From positions 1 through 35,761 of the forward strand of contig JAISYM010000098.1 in assembly GCA_031269875.1 (NCBI GenBank): DNA of 35,761 bases, read 5' to 3'. The notes below the pieces were generated by a model. It saw only the letters and a program-made list of their open reading frames with translations, made no database searches and was not told the origin of the DNA. The position numbers were made by a program, and so were the translations under genes. Of this stretch, positions 8,704 to 17,090 are shown piece by piece. Position 1 is the stretch's first letter. The number at the start of each line of letters is the position of its first letter. Source of the DNA: Synergistaceae bacterium (lineage in GTDB: Bacteria; Synergistota; Synergistia; Synergistales; Synergistaceae).

Positions 8704-9624
8704 CTACTCTCTCCAGTTGATTATTTGGCATTTGCCGCTTCCCCGCCTCATCATCACCACGAAATTATGCTCCCTGCTCCCATTCCGCACTCCAAGCCGA
8801 ACGGAAAAATAATTGCTCTTGACTGATACCACGCCGCCCAGGCGCGCTACCGCGGCGGGCGGAAAGCCCGGTATTTCAGCCAGAGCGGACGCGCTTTTTA
8901 TTTCATTGTCCGCTCGATACGTCATAATGGCGTTCGCCGTGTCCGGCCCTATGTCCTGATCCAGTACCGCGAGCACGCTCCCGGGAGCGAAGTTTATGTT
9001 GACCCGCTCGTCACCGTAGACGGTGAAATAGTCGGACAGACAGACAACGTCCGCGGAACTGCCGTAAACCATCTCCGCGGTTATCTCCGGAAGATTGATA
9101 AGTTCGGAGAGATCGCTTATCTTCCCGTTCACGAAGTAATCCTCCTCCCTGCCTCCAGCCCTGGCCTCGGTGTCGCTGTCAAGGAAGTCGAGCACCGCCG
9201 TCCCGGCGTTGTTTCTTCCGAACAGATCCCATATCTCCCTCCACGCGTGCTCGTATTCGGCCCTCGTCGTAACGCCGTCCGGCAGAAAAACGCCGTTTAT
9301 CGGTATGAGCGCGTCCTGCGGCGTTATTTTAATATCGACCTCCCAATCATCGAATGGCAGGGATATCGGAAAATCCGGCGAGTACAAAAACTCGCTGGCC
9401 GAGTCGAAATCGTTGCCGTCGCTCGCGATCCATTCCGAGACGGCAGTACAGGCAATCACAGCGAGGGTTCTGGATACGAGCGCGAACTCCTCGTCGGACA
9501 CGCGGCGAATTTGTGTCCTCGCAAACCAGGCGAAGCTCGTCGACGCTCCCAGGAGAATGACCGATATCATCAGTACCGCAACTAAGACAAAACCACCCCT
9601 AGTTTTTCGGCAGCCAAACATCAT
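8704..9624 (-). CDS. gspK: Minor pseudopilin GspK
   Basis: A 306-residue large minor pseudopilin expected at the tip of the pseudopilus. The N-terminus GG/FVLVAVLMISVILL has a prepilin-peptidase site but no Glu at +5, a known trait of GspK. The size, far above that of other pseudopilins, and an inserted alpha-helical domain with an LPEITAE / FPPAAVARLG (helix-hairpin-helix-like) region fit GspK. It overlaps the end of the upstream gspJ-like gene by 26 bp, suggesting coupled translation. GspI, GspJ and GspK form a tip complex in characterised systems, and all three are present here. Confidence 0.88.
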   Translation of the reverse strand: MMFGCRKTRGGFVLVAVLMISVILLGASTSFAWFARTQIRRVSDEEFALVSRTLAVIACTAVSEWIASDGNDFDSASEFLYSPDFPISLPFDDWEVDIKITPQDALIPINGVFLPDGVTTRAEYEHAWREIWDLFGRNNAGTAVLDFLDSDTEARAGGREEDYFVNGKISDLSELINLPEITAEMVYGSSADVVCLSDYFTVYGDERVNINFAPGSVLAVLDQDIGPDTANAIMTYRADNEIKSASALAEIPGFPPAAVARLGGVVSVKSNYFSVRLGVRNGSREHNFVVMMRRGSGKCQIINWRE

Positions 9625-10216
9625 AGTTCTTTTCCTCTTTGCCGGAGTCTCGGCCGTACTTCAAAGAAATCCTGAGCGCCTGCGGCATCCCTCCCGTATA
9701 CTCGTCAACCCACTCCCCGTCTTGCAAGGCCTTAAATCCTACGTTTTCGACCCCGGCCAGTATCAGCCGGCCGGTCTCCGGCTTAAGATGATCATCGACA
9801 TTTATCTCATCTGGGCGCAAGTCGCCCGACAAAAGCCACCTGTAAAGGCCTTTCCGGTAATCGTCCCCGAGGACGCTTTCCGGTGGTATCCCGAAAACGA
9901 CGGTACCCAAAGGCAGCCGCATGTAGGATGGCGTTATCGTCCAAAGAAACAGATAATCTTCCGGCTCGCCCAGCGCGTCTTTGTGAAACAGCCGAAACGG
10001 GCTCGAAACGCCGTTTGTGACGAGTTCCCTCACGTCCAAGGCGATGCCGTTTATCGCGTACCTCTCCCTGTTTTCCGCGGTAAAGGCCGCTCTCGTCTCG
10101 GACATCAGCCTCACCGAGTAGACGAGCGGCGCCAACCCTACGGCCATAATCAAGCCGGCGATCCCGACGACGATCATCACTTCCACAAGGGTGAAGGCCC
10201 TTTTCCCGCTTTTCAC
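9599..10216 (-). CDS. gspJ: Minor pseudopilin, GspJ-like
   Basis: A 205-residue pseudopilin with leader MKSGKRA followed by FTLVEVMIVVGIAGL. Glu at +5 is present, but the residue before the cleavage point is Ala rather than the usual Gly. The C-terminal part is a globular, beta-rich domain. Its length and position directly before gspK fit GspJ. The start is a GTG at 10216, and no ATG is available nearby. It lies 16 bp after the O-antigen-ligase-like gene, so the two are probably on one transcript. Confidence 0.78.
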   Translation of the reverse strand: MKSGKRAFTLVEVMIVVGIAGLIMAVGLAPLVYSVRLMSETRAAFTAENRERYAINGIALDVRELVTNGVSSPFRLFHKDALGEPEDYLFLWTITPSYMRLPLGTVVFGIPPESVLGDDYRKGLYRWLLSGDLRPDEINVDDHLKPETGRLILAGVENVGFKALQDGEWVDEYTGGMPQALRISLKYGRDSGKEEKNYDVWLPKN

Positions 10217-10232
10217 GCGCGGCCCCCGGGTG

Positions 10233-12110
10233 TCATTCCTTCTCCGCCTCGCCAGAGGCGTCCATCAAAATCTCCTTCATATCGCCGGGCTTGAAGTAAG
10301 TCGACAGGATTTCAAGAAGTTCCCTGTTATTTATCTGCCGCGCGTAGTCCGTAAGCTCGAACAGCAGCTTCGATGTAGGGCGTCTGATGAACGCCCCGTA
10401 AAGACGCCTGATGCCCTCCAGAAACACCTCCTGGTCCTTCTGTATCACTCCAAGTTCTACAAGGAGGTAGCCGTATTGCTCGCGGGCGTCGTCGCGGGAC
10501 ATCAGAGGCCCCTCCGCTCTCTTCAGGAGGTCGTCCTTCTCCTGAAACGTGCTGGGCCTGGCCAGCGACTGATATATCAGCTGATCCCCACGTATTCCTC
10601 CCGCGAGAAAGACGAAGCCGTACAGCGACACTACAGCGATAAAGACGCCGAACGCCCTGTATACCCAAGCGCTGTCGACTGCCGTCCACTTCAACTGCCG
10701 CGGCAGGATAGACCTGTTGGAAAGCGCGAAAGCGAGCGACATCCAGACGGAGTTTTCGATCCTGTGAAACGGTCTGCTGAAAAGCGCGTCAAACCAGAGC
10801 AGAAAGAGCATCGCGCAACCCCAAAGGGCTTCAGGCGGAAGCTCCTTTTTCTTGATCAGGGCCATAACGAAGGAATAAAGCCACCATAGGGCCATAAGAG
10901 CGAGCAACCCCGCCCCGAGAACGCCCGTCTCGCAGAGCCATTGAATATATTCGCTGTGCGCCCAGTACGTGAACTGCCACTCGTATTCCGGGTCGTTCAG
11001 CAGTTCCGGGTACTTGCTATAGAGGTTCCTCTGCCCCGCCAGGAAATGCCACTTGTAATGGCCTAACCCCACTCCCGTCGCGGGCCTTATCCTGAAGACC
11101 TCGAAGCTAGTCTTCCAGATGCTTATCCTGTTCCCGATGGAGGTAGGATTTTTGATCATGTCCATCATCTTTGTCACGAGCGCGCCGCCCCTGCCGATCC
11201 CAAGGAGCAAGCCTCCGGCCAGAACCACGGCGAGGAAGATTACCACCACGCCGAAAACCTTGTACGACCTCTTGAGAGCCGAGACGTGGCCGCTCCTCCA
11301 AAGCCCCGTTACCAAGATCACAAACGCGACGATGAGGGAGAGGATACCGCCGCGCGCCGTGGAGTTCCAGAGGCCCCAGGAATTTACCGAAAGGAAAAAG
11401 AAATTCAACAGCAAGACCCCCAGGAGAGCGGGGCGATCGAGCCACCTCTCACCCTCTTTTCGTTCGTCGACGTAAAACAGGTGGAGGTATATGCAGTTCA
11501 GTACGGCCATAGCCATCCAGAGGCCGAACATCTCCTGCTGGGCGGTATTGCCTATATAGTTTCCGGGGACATCCAGTATGAAGTGAAAACCCTTGTTTGT
11601 CCCTTTCATCAGCATCTCGGCGAACAGCACGTTAACAGACGCGTTGACGCTGGCGCCCCAGAGGAGCGCGCGGTGCAGCTTCCCGCCCTTGCAGGCGTTA
11701 TACGCAAGCATGTATGTCGCGAAGAGACATGAGAAGTAAAACCATTCCTTACCAAAGGTGGAATAGCTCGTCATCGGCGTAAACAGCGGCTGCGCGGTTA
11801 CAAAGAGAACAAGGATGAGCCAGAGCGCCCCGAACGGGTCCAAGACGAAATCCACCTTGCCGAGCTCACGAGAGGCGAGGACTGATCCCGCAATCAAAGT
11901 CAGTATGCCGATCGGAAGCATAGTGACGGTCCACTTCATAATATGCAGCGTATCGAACCAGTAACGGCCCGAGAATACGAGATTCGGCGCTGAAAACGAG
12001 ATCAAGAAGCAAGCCCAGAGCAGCCACTGCGGAACCAGAGCCGTTTTCGCGGGCTTACCGCCTATGCCCTTGAACTTCACGTTTTGAGGTGTTCTTTCAA
12101 TATCTGCCAT
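10233..12110 (-). CDS. O-antigen ligase / Wzy-C family polytopic membrane protein
   Basis: A 625-residue protein with about ten hydrophobic segments. The conserved periplasmic loop of the O-antigen ligase/Wzy_C family is recognisable: GVGLGHYKWHF ... YWAHSEYIQWLCETGVLG, with the family's key His in an H-[SN]-x-[YF] context. The last 100 or so residues are soluble and helical, rich in charged residues. Members ligate O-antigen to lipid A core, polymerise polysaccharide, or glycosylate pilins and other proteins (PglL/TfpO type); these cannot be told apart here. The start codon overlaps the parB stop by one base (TGATG). Position directly upstream of the pseudopilin genes makes O-glycosylation of pseudopilins a possible role, which is an inference. 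Confidence 0.8.
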   Translation of the reverse strand: MADIERTPQNVKFKGIGGKPAKTALVPQWLLWACFLISFSAPNLVFSGRYWFDTLHIMKWTVTMLPIGILTLIAGSVLASRELGKVDFVLDPFGALWLILVLFVTAQPLFTPMTSYSTFGKEWFYFSCLFATYMLAYNACKGGKLHRALLWGASVNASVNVLFAEMLMKGTNKGFHFILDVPGNYIGNTAQQEMFGLWMAMAVLNCIYLHLFYVDERKEGERWLDRPALLGVLLLNFFFLSVNSWGLWNSTARGGILSLIVAFVILVTGLWRSGHVSALKRSYKVFGVVVIFLAVVLAGGLLLGIGRGGALVTKMMDMIKNPTSIGNRISIWKTSFEVFRIRPATGVGLGHYKWHFLAGQRNLYSKYPELLNDPEYEWQFTYWAHSEYIQWLCETGVLGAGLLALMALWWLYSFVMALIKKKELPPEALWGCAMLFLLWFDALFSRPFHRIENSVWMSLAFALSNRSILPRQLKWTAVDSAWVYRAFGVFIAVVSLYGFVFLAGGIRGDQLIYQSLARPSTFQEKDDLLKRAEGPLMSRDDAREQYGYLLVELGVIQKDQEVFLEGIRRLYGAFIRRPTSKLLFELTDYARQINNRELLEILSTYFKPGDMKEILMDASGEAEKE

Positions 12111-13342
12111 CAGTCGGCAACCCTCGCCGCCGCGGCGCCCTCCATCAAATCAACGGAGATCTCGACGACCAGAGAACTCTGATTCATCTGCTTGACACGC
12201 CACTGCGCGGATACGCCGTTATTCCTGTGTCTCGTTACGAGCGCGGCCAAATCACCCAAGAGTTCCCCGGCCGGGCCGTCAGACGAGGACTGTTTTTTCT
12301 TTTCCGCTCTTTTAGCCTGCGGCTGGTGATCGCCCCAATTTTCGGCCAGCGTCTCAAGAGTCCTCGCGCTCAAATCCTCGTCTATCGCCTTCTGCGCAAG
12401 CAGCTTCTGCTCGTCCACAGAGAGGCTCAGAAGGGATCTGGCCTGCCTCTCCCCCAGCTTCCCGGATATCACTAGCTCCTGCACCGAGGGATCGAGCCGG
12501 AGCAGCCTCAGTTTATTGGCGATAGACGCCTGAGAGCGTCCCATCCTTCGGGAAATCTCCGTCTGGCTCCAGCCGGTCTTCTCCTGAATGTCACGCAGAC
12601 ATACGGCCTCCTCTATCGCGGAGAGGTTTTTCCTCTGTATATTTTCAACTAACGCTATAATTTGCTGCGTCAGCGGTTCCGTCTCGATCAGAACGGCCGG
12701 AATTTCGGACAGCCCCGCCCTCTGCGCCGCGCGAAGGCGTCTCTCCCCCGCCACAAGCTCATATCCCGATTCCGCGTACTTAACCAGGATCGGCTGCAGG
12801 ACGCCAAGCTCCCTGATGGATTCCGACAGCTCCGTTATCTCGTTTTCACCCATAACTTTCCTCGGCTGAAACGGATTGGGTTTTATATCGGACAAAGGCA
12901 GCTTGAGAAGCCTTTCGCCCCGCTGTGCGGGGGGTTTTTCCGGGACCGGGCGATCCTCCTGTCTTGCAGGGGCCGCCTTTGACGGGCCCGCCGCCGCCGG
13001 CTCTGAAGATCCTACTGGAACGTCTTTAGTGATTACACCTTTCGGGGCGGCCTGCGGAGCGGTTTTCTTCACGGGCGCCGCGTTCGCCTCGCCCGGAACG
13101 GTATTCGAGGAGATATGGGCGCGTATCCTCTCGCTTGCGACCTCATCAGCGAGGAAAGCGTTCTCATTCCGGCTCAAACCCTCTTGGTCATCGGCCGGCC
13201 GCGAATCCGCAAGCGACTCGATCAACCGCGAGTCGACAGACTTCTTTTCAGCCTCGGCATTCGTTCGGACAGCGTCATCCCGGTTGAGTTCTCCATCTGG
13301 ATTTTTCAGAAATCGAAGAATATCCCACATCTTATCAGCCAC
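12110..13342 (-). CDS. parB: ParB/Spo0J-family DNA-binding protein with long N-terminal extension
   Basis: A 410-residue ParB-type protein. The ParB N-terminal CTP-binding domain covers about 145-240 (LPLSDIKPNPFQPRK, LVAGERRLRAAQRAG with GERR at 199-202, and ENIQR at 233-237). A helix-turn-helix occupies about 256-282, and a C-terminal dimerisation region ends the protein. The first 140 residues are Ala/Pro/Lys-rich and look disordered, an unusual extension (typical ParB is 280-300 residues). No parA is adjacent and no parS-like palindrome was seen. The GTG at 13342 has a GGGAGG site seven bases upstream. Noc-like or another ParB paralogue is an alternative. It sits downstream of dnaB across an 89-bp gap. 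Confidence 0.85.
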   Translation of the reverse strand: MADKMWDILRFLKNPDGELNRDDAVRTNAEAEKKSVDSRLIESLADSRPADDQEGLSRNENAFLADEVASERIRAHISSNTVPGEANAAPVKKTAPQAAPKGVITKDVPVGSSEPAAAGPSKAAPARQEDRPVPEKPPAQRGERLLKLPLSDIKPNPFQPRKVMGENEITELSESIRELGVLQPILVKYAESGYELVAGERRLRAAQRAGLSEIPAVLIETEPLTQQIIALVENIQRKNLSAIEEAVCLRDIQEKTGWSQTEISRRMGRSQASIANKLRLLRLDPSVQELVISGKLGERQARSLLSLSVDEQKLLAQKAIDEDLSARTLETLAENWGDHQPQAKRAEKKKQSSSDGPAGELLGDLAALVTRHRNNGVSAQWRVKQMNQSSLVVEISVDLMEGAAAARVAD

Positions 13343-13403
13343 AGCAATGCCTCCCGGGGAGTATCGGTCATATAGTCTATTTCATGCGTTTTCTTTGCGC
13401 AGT

Positions 13404-13423
13404 GTATATTTGTACAAGTATAC
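13404..13423. promoter_or_regulatory. 20-bp near-perfect palindrome between dnaB and parB
   Basis: The arms GTATA(t) and (g)TATAC flank a perfect TTGTACAA core; only one base pair of the ten breaks symmetry. It lies 81 bp before the ribosome binding region of parB and just after the dnaB stop. The stem would be AT-rich and has no T-run, so it looks more like a protein-binding site than a terminator. The protein that would bind it is unknown. Confidence 0.4.
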
Positions 13424-13431
13424 CTCATAAA

Positions 13432-14781
13432 TTAACGGTGGGCGTAAGCTACGTTCTCGAACCTGGAGTACTCCCTGTAAAACATGAGATCCGCTTTCCC
13501 GGTGGGGCCGTTTCGGTGTTTCGCGATCGCCACCTCGGCTGTCGGATCGGCGGAATCCTTTTCCTGCTGATAATACGCCGGCCTGTAAAGAAACGCCACG
13601 AGATCGGCATCCTGCTCTATAGCCCCGCTGTCCCTGAGGTCAGAGAGCATAGGGCGCTTGTCTGAACCGCGCTTTTCGACCTCGCGGGAGAGCTGTGACA
13701 GCGCGATCACCGGCACGGCAAATTCGCGGGCGAGGCTTTTCATGGCGCGCGAGATATCTGAAACCTCCTGTTGGCGGTTTTCCGACCTCCTTGTGTTCAC
13801 CATGAGCTGCAAGTAGTCGACTATAACAAGGCTCTTCTCGTTCCTGTGTTCGGCGAAAAACCTCCTGCAGCGGGAGCGGAGCTCCATCGTGGACAGCGTG
13901 GAACTGTCGTCGATAAAGATAGGGGATCTGCTGAGCCTAGCCACGGCGTCCGTGAGCGCGTTCCACTGGTCTGTCCTCACGTTCTTCGACTGCTGGAGCT
14001 CTCTCAGATTCACCTTCGAAACGGAGCTCAAGAGCCTACCCGCAAGCTGTTCCGCCGACATTTCCAGGCTGAATATCAGCACTGAAACATCACCGCTGAA
14101 AGCGGCGTGTTCGGCGATATTGAGCGCGAAAGCGGTCTTTCCCATGGACGGGCGCGCGGCGATTATGTTGAGGCTTCCCGGCTGAAAACCGCCCGTAAGT
14201 TTATCGAAATCGGTAAAGCCGGATAATATCCCATTCCCCGACGATCCTTCCGAAATACGGCGCTCTATCTCGTCAAAAGTGGTCACCACAACGTTCGCGA
14301 TTTTACGTATGCGCGACGTAGCGCTCCGCGCGATCTCAAAGACCTGTTTTTCGGCTGAAGAGAGCGCGTCGGAGGACTCGAGCTCCTCGCTGAACCCTGT
14401 GCGCGCTATTTCCGCGCCGACTTTGATCAGCTCCCTGTGAATCGACTTGTCCCGCACGATACCGCAATGATACTCGACATTTGCCGTCGTCGTGACAGCG
14501 TCCACCAGCATCGCGATGAACGAAGCGCCGCCTATCCGTTCGAGCAGGTCCCGCCTGGAAAGCTCATCCTGGAACGTCAGCGAGTCCACCGACTTGTCCT
14601 TATCGGCCATTTCCAGCATGACCTTGAAAGCCATGCCGTGCCGAGGGTCATAGAAGTCCTCCGGCCGCAGGGTGTCCACTACGCGAATGAGCGCGTCGCG
14701 CTCCAACAGGCACGCCCCGAGGACAGCCCTCTCCGCGTCCAGGTTGTTTGGCGGCACCCTCTCCGATCTATACTCCTGCAA
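13432..14781 (-). CDS. dnaB: Replicative DNA helicase DnaB
   Basis: A 449-residue RecA-fold hexameric helicase that unwinds DNA ahead of the replisome. It shows the DnaB N-terminal domain (VPPNNLDAERAVLGACLLERDAL, about 9-110), a linker, and the C-terminal ATPase domain with Walker A ARPSMGKT at 209-216, the Walker B stretch LVIVDYLQLM, and SREVEKRGSDKRPMLSDLRDSGAIEQDAD. Length is normal and no intein interrupts it. The start appears to be TTG at 14781, one base after the rplI stop; GTG at codon 9 is an alternative. The rplI-dnaB order is widespread in bacteria. Confidence 0.96.
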   Translation of the reverse strand: MQEYRSERVPPNNLDAERAVLGACLLERDALIRVVDTLRPEDFYDPRHGMAFKVMLEMADKDKSVDSLTFQDELSRRDLLERIGGASFIAMLVDAVTTTANVEYHCGIVRDKSIHRELIKVGAEIARTGFSEELESSDALSSAEKQVFEIARSATSRIRKIANVVVTTFDEIERRISEGSSGNGILSGFTDFDKLTGGFQPGSLNIIAARPSMGKTAFALNIAEHAAFSGDVSVLIFSLEMSAEQLAGRLLSSVSKVNLRELQQSKNVRTDQWNALTDAVARLSRSPIFIDDSSTLSTMELRSRCRRFFAEHRNEKSLVIVDYLQLMVNTRRSENRQQEVSDISRAMKSLAREFAVPVIALSQLSREVEKRGSDKRPMLSDLRDSGAIEQDADLVAFLYRPAYYQQEKDSADPTAEVAIAKHRNGPTGKADLMFYREYSRFENVAYAHR

Positions 14782-14782
14782 T

Positions 14783-15229
14783 CTAGCCGGCCTCTACCGA
14801 TAAAGTCATCTCCGCCTCCACTCCGGCGTGGAGTCTGACCTTGAATGGGTATCTTCCGAGCTGCTTTATCTGCTCATCCATCTTTATCTCTCTCTTATCG
14901 ACATCCACCGCGAGCTGCGCCGAGAGCGCCGAGGCAACCTGCTGGCTCGTAACGCTGCCGAACAGGCGTCCCTCCTCGCCGGAACTCATCTTGACGGTCA
15001 CCATCTTGCCGCCTATTTTCTTCTTCACCTCAACCGCGTTGGCGCGCTGCCGGGCCTCGCGGTTTTCCTTGGCCTTCTGGCGCTCCTCCCACTCCTTGAC
15101 CTTGCCTTCCGTTCCCTCAACGGCAAGTTTTTTCTTGAGGAGAAAATTTCTGCCATACCCCTCGGAGACCTCCAACAGATCGCCCTTAGATCCCAGCTTG
15201 TTTACATCCTGAATCAAAATGACTTTCAC
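14783..15229 (-). CDS. rplI: 50S ribosomal protein L9
   Basis: A 148-residue L9, a two-domain protein bound to 23S rRNA. The N-terminal signature VILIQDVNKLGSKGDLLEVSEGYGRNFL is followed by a long connecting helix (about 45-75) and the C-terminal domain. The GTG at 15229 is chosen because it precedes KVILIQ, the universal L9 start, and has AAGGAGG eight bases upstream. A longer open frame upstream is an artefact. The start overlaps the DUF2232 stop by four bases (GTGA). Confidence 0.96.
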   Translation of the reverse strand: MKVILIQDVNKLGSKGDLLEVSEGYGRNFLLKKKLAVEGTEGKVKEWEERQKAKENREARQRANAVEVKKKIGGKMVTVKMSSGEEGRLFGSVTSQQVASALSAQLAVDVDKREIKMDEQIKQLGRYPFKVRLHAGVEAEMTLSVEAG

Positions 15230-16179
15230 TGCCGCTTCCTCCTTGCCCACTTTCTCAGGTCGAATCCCATGTCGATTATCCCGACAATCGAAAATATACT
15301 CCCCAAAAATTGCGAGAGCGGAGTCAATATTATGATAACGACTCGCAACGCTTTGGGAAAGCCACGAATTTCCATAAAACAGTACGCGACGGCAAGCCCC
15401 TGTATCGCGAAAAGCGTCCAGGTAAGCGCGCCGAGATTGGCGCTCACCTGCGCCAGCAAAAAGGAGTCTGGGTTCCCGCGAGACGCGAATTCGCAGACAA
15501 GCCCGACCACAAGCGCCACTAATATGTTCCTCGGAAAGGACCATTTCCCAAAGGGAGGCAGTTTGAAAAACGCCTCGCCTCCGCGCGCCGTGTGGATCCT
15601 CGACGCCAGGACATACGAAAAAAAGACCTCCAGCGACGAAAAGAGAATCAGGTTGAACGGGATGAGCAGCAGCACATATCGTACGCTGTTCGCGATGTTC
15701 TCCGCAAGAGCCTGCGCGTCTACGCCAGATAACGCCGCGAGACGGCTTTGGGCCAGGGAGAAAAGCGTCTGTTCCAAACTGGCCGGATCCGGGTGGAACA
15801 GGCTGAAACCGGTCGCACTATACAGAAAAAAGGCGGCCGCCAGCTTGCAGCCGAGTGAACAGATTATACCCAATAGCAGCATATCCCCGCCGCGCAGTTT
15901 CCTGGCAATCACGCCGAGCATGACTCCCGCCGAGCCTATCGATAAAGTATATATGGCCGACGGCACAGCCGCGAACGAGAAAAATATAGCGCAGGCGACA
16001 GTCAAAACCGAGAGCGTTCCCGCCCAAAGGCCGCGTTCGTAAGTGAGCAGCGCCTGAGGGAAGGGGCAAATCGCGAGGAATATGGGGGAGAGCGCCGGTA
16101 ACACCATGCAGGCGGCAAAGAGCGCCAAACTCACAGCCGAACATAAAAACCACTCTCTGCTCACTGTATTGGAAGACAT
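15226..16179 (-). CDS. DUF2232 (YybS-like) membrane protein
   Basis: A 317-residue integral membrane protein with about eight hydrophobic segments (among them about 12-32, 48-70, 75-92, 100-120, 165-190, 225-245, 255-275 and 285-305), ending in a basic KWARRKRQ tail. DUF2232/YybS proteins typically sit next to rplI in Firmicutes and related groups, as here, and resemble substrate-binding S-components or energy-coupling membrane proteins in topology. The substrate and function are not known. The four-base overlap with rplI suggests coupled translation. A hairpin with a short T-run separates it from rpsR. Confidence 0.75.
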   Translation of the reverse strand: MSSNTVSREWFLCSAVSLALFAACMVLPALSPIFLAICPFPQALLTYERGLWAGTLSVLTVACAIFFSFAAVPSAIYTLSIGSAGVMLGVIARKLRGGDMLLLGIICSLGCKLAAAFFLYSATGFSLFHPDPASLEQTLFSLAQSRLAALSGVDAQALAENIANSVRYVLLLIPFNLILFSSLEVFFSYVLASRIHTARGGEAFFKLPPFGKWSFPRNILVALVVGLVCEFASRGNPDSFLLAQVSANLGALTWTLFAIQGLAVAYCFMEIRGFPKALRVVIIILTPLSQFLGSIFSIVGIIDMGFDLRKWARRKRQ

Positions 16180-16221
16180 TTAATCACCATATAAGCCATA
16201 AAATAAAGTCCATGAAGAGCG

Positions 16222-16243
16222 AAAAGGGGGACTAACGCCCCCC
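16222..16243 (-). terminator. Candidate Rho-independent terminator or attenuator after rpsR
   Basis: On the minus strand a five- to six-pair G/C stem (GGGGG ... CCCCC) with a loop of about eight bases is followed by TTTT. It lies in the 88-bp gap between rpsR and the DUF2232 gene. The stem is short and the T-run only four bases, so partial termination that lowers expression of the downstream yybS-rplI-dnaB genes is more likely than a full stop. Confidence 0.45.
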
Positions 16244-16267
16244 TCCGTATATCGTCCGCCGCCCCAT

Positions 16268-16504
16268 TTAATCCGAGGTGAATGGCAGGAGGGCCAGAAA
16301 ACGAGCCCGCTTTATAGCCCTCGTAAGCTGACGCTGGTGTTTCGCGCATGTCCCCGTAACGCGCCTTGGGATTATCTTGCCCCTGTCCGTTATATACCTG
16401 CGGAGCTTTTCAGACTCCTTGTAATCCACGTGATCGACCTTGTCGACGCAGTAATGGCATACCTTCGGGCGACGCTTACGCCTTTTTCTGAACTGATTGT
16501 CCAC
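16268..16504 (-). CDS. rpsR: 30S ribosomal protein S18
   Basis: A 78-residue S18 that binds 16S rRNA together with S6. Conserved features are the basic N-terminus, a CHYC pair near residues 16-19, [41 protein letters not shown] and the ALLPF end. The CHYC-type cysteines suggest a zinc-binding (C+) S18 form. The start is GTG at 16504 with an AAGGAGAT site upstream. It follows ssb by 19 bases in the classic rpsF-ssb-rpsR order. Confidence 0.97.
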   Translation of the reverse strand: MDNQFRKRRKRRPKVCHYCVDKVDHVDYKESEKLRRYITDRGKIIPRRVTGTCAKHQRQLTRAIKRARFLALLPFTSD

Positions 16505-16523
16505 TTAAAATCCATCTCCTTCG

Positions 16524-17081
16524 CTAAAACGGAACATCGACGTCGCCGCTTCCGTGCGAATCGCCAAGCTCGGAAAAATCGAGGGGAAAATCTTCCTCGA
16601 AGTCTATCTCGTCTCTCAAGCTACCGACGTCCCCGCTCTCCGGCGCTTGCGCGCGCCTGGTGTCCGCCGGCGCCTGATTATTCTGATACGCCTGCGGCGA
16701 GCGGGGCGCCGGGATATCGCCATACGCCTCGTCTTCTCTGCGTCCGGCGGAGAGCATCGTCAGGTTTTCGGCGACGACTTCAGTCGCCCACTTCCTGGTT
16801 CCCGTCTTCTGATCCTCATACTCTCGAACCTGCATCCGCCCCTCCACAAGGACAGGTTTGCCCTTGCGCAGGTAGCGGTCACAAATATCGGCAAGCGACG
16901 CCCAGGCCACCACGGGAATAAAGTCAGTCTGACTCTGAAGCTCCCCGGTGAGTTTGTTTTTCCACTGGCGGCCGACCGCGACTGTGATGCGAGCGACCTT
17001 CTGTTTGCTGGGCGTATGTCTCACGTCAGGATCGCGCGCGAGGTTGCCCATGATTATCACCTTGTTAAAACCTCTGGCCAT
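16524..17081 (-). CDS. ssb: Single-stranded DNA-binding protein
   Basis: A 185-residue SSB. The OB-fold covers about 1-115 (FNKVIIMGNLARDPDVRHTPSKQ, VVAWASLADICDRYLRKGKPVLVEGRMQVREYED). A disordered Gln/Pro/Asp-rich linker follows, and an acidic tip ending DVPF that recruits repair and replication partners. The gene lies between rpsF and rpsR, nine bases downstream of rpsF, as in many bacteria, so single-stranded DNA protection is co-expressed with two ribosomal proteins. Confidence 0.97.
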   Translation of the reverse strand: MARGFNKVIIMGNLARDPDVRHTPSKQKVARITVAVGRQWKNKLTGELQSQTDFIPVVAWASLADICDRYLRKGKPVLVEGRMQVREYEDQKTGTRKWATEVVAENLTMLSAGRREDEAYGDIPAPRSPQAYQNNQAPADTRRAQAPESGDVGSLRDEIDFEEDFPLDFSELGDSHGSGDVDVPF

Positions 17082-17090
17082 GGCTGATCC

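Noticed and set aside
12110-13431. parS site near parB
   Set aside because: I looked for a TGTTTCACGTGAAACA-like palindrome and did not find one in the window.
14828-16042. Long plus-strand open frame (about 400 codons) across rplI and the DUF2232 gene
   Set aside because: It is exactly antisense to two well-recognised genes, has no ribosome binding site or recognisable domain, and is expected from the codon bias of this GC-rich sequence.
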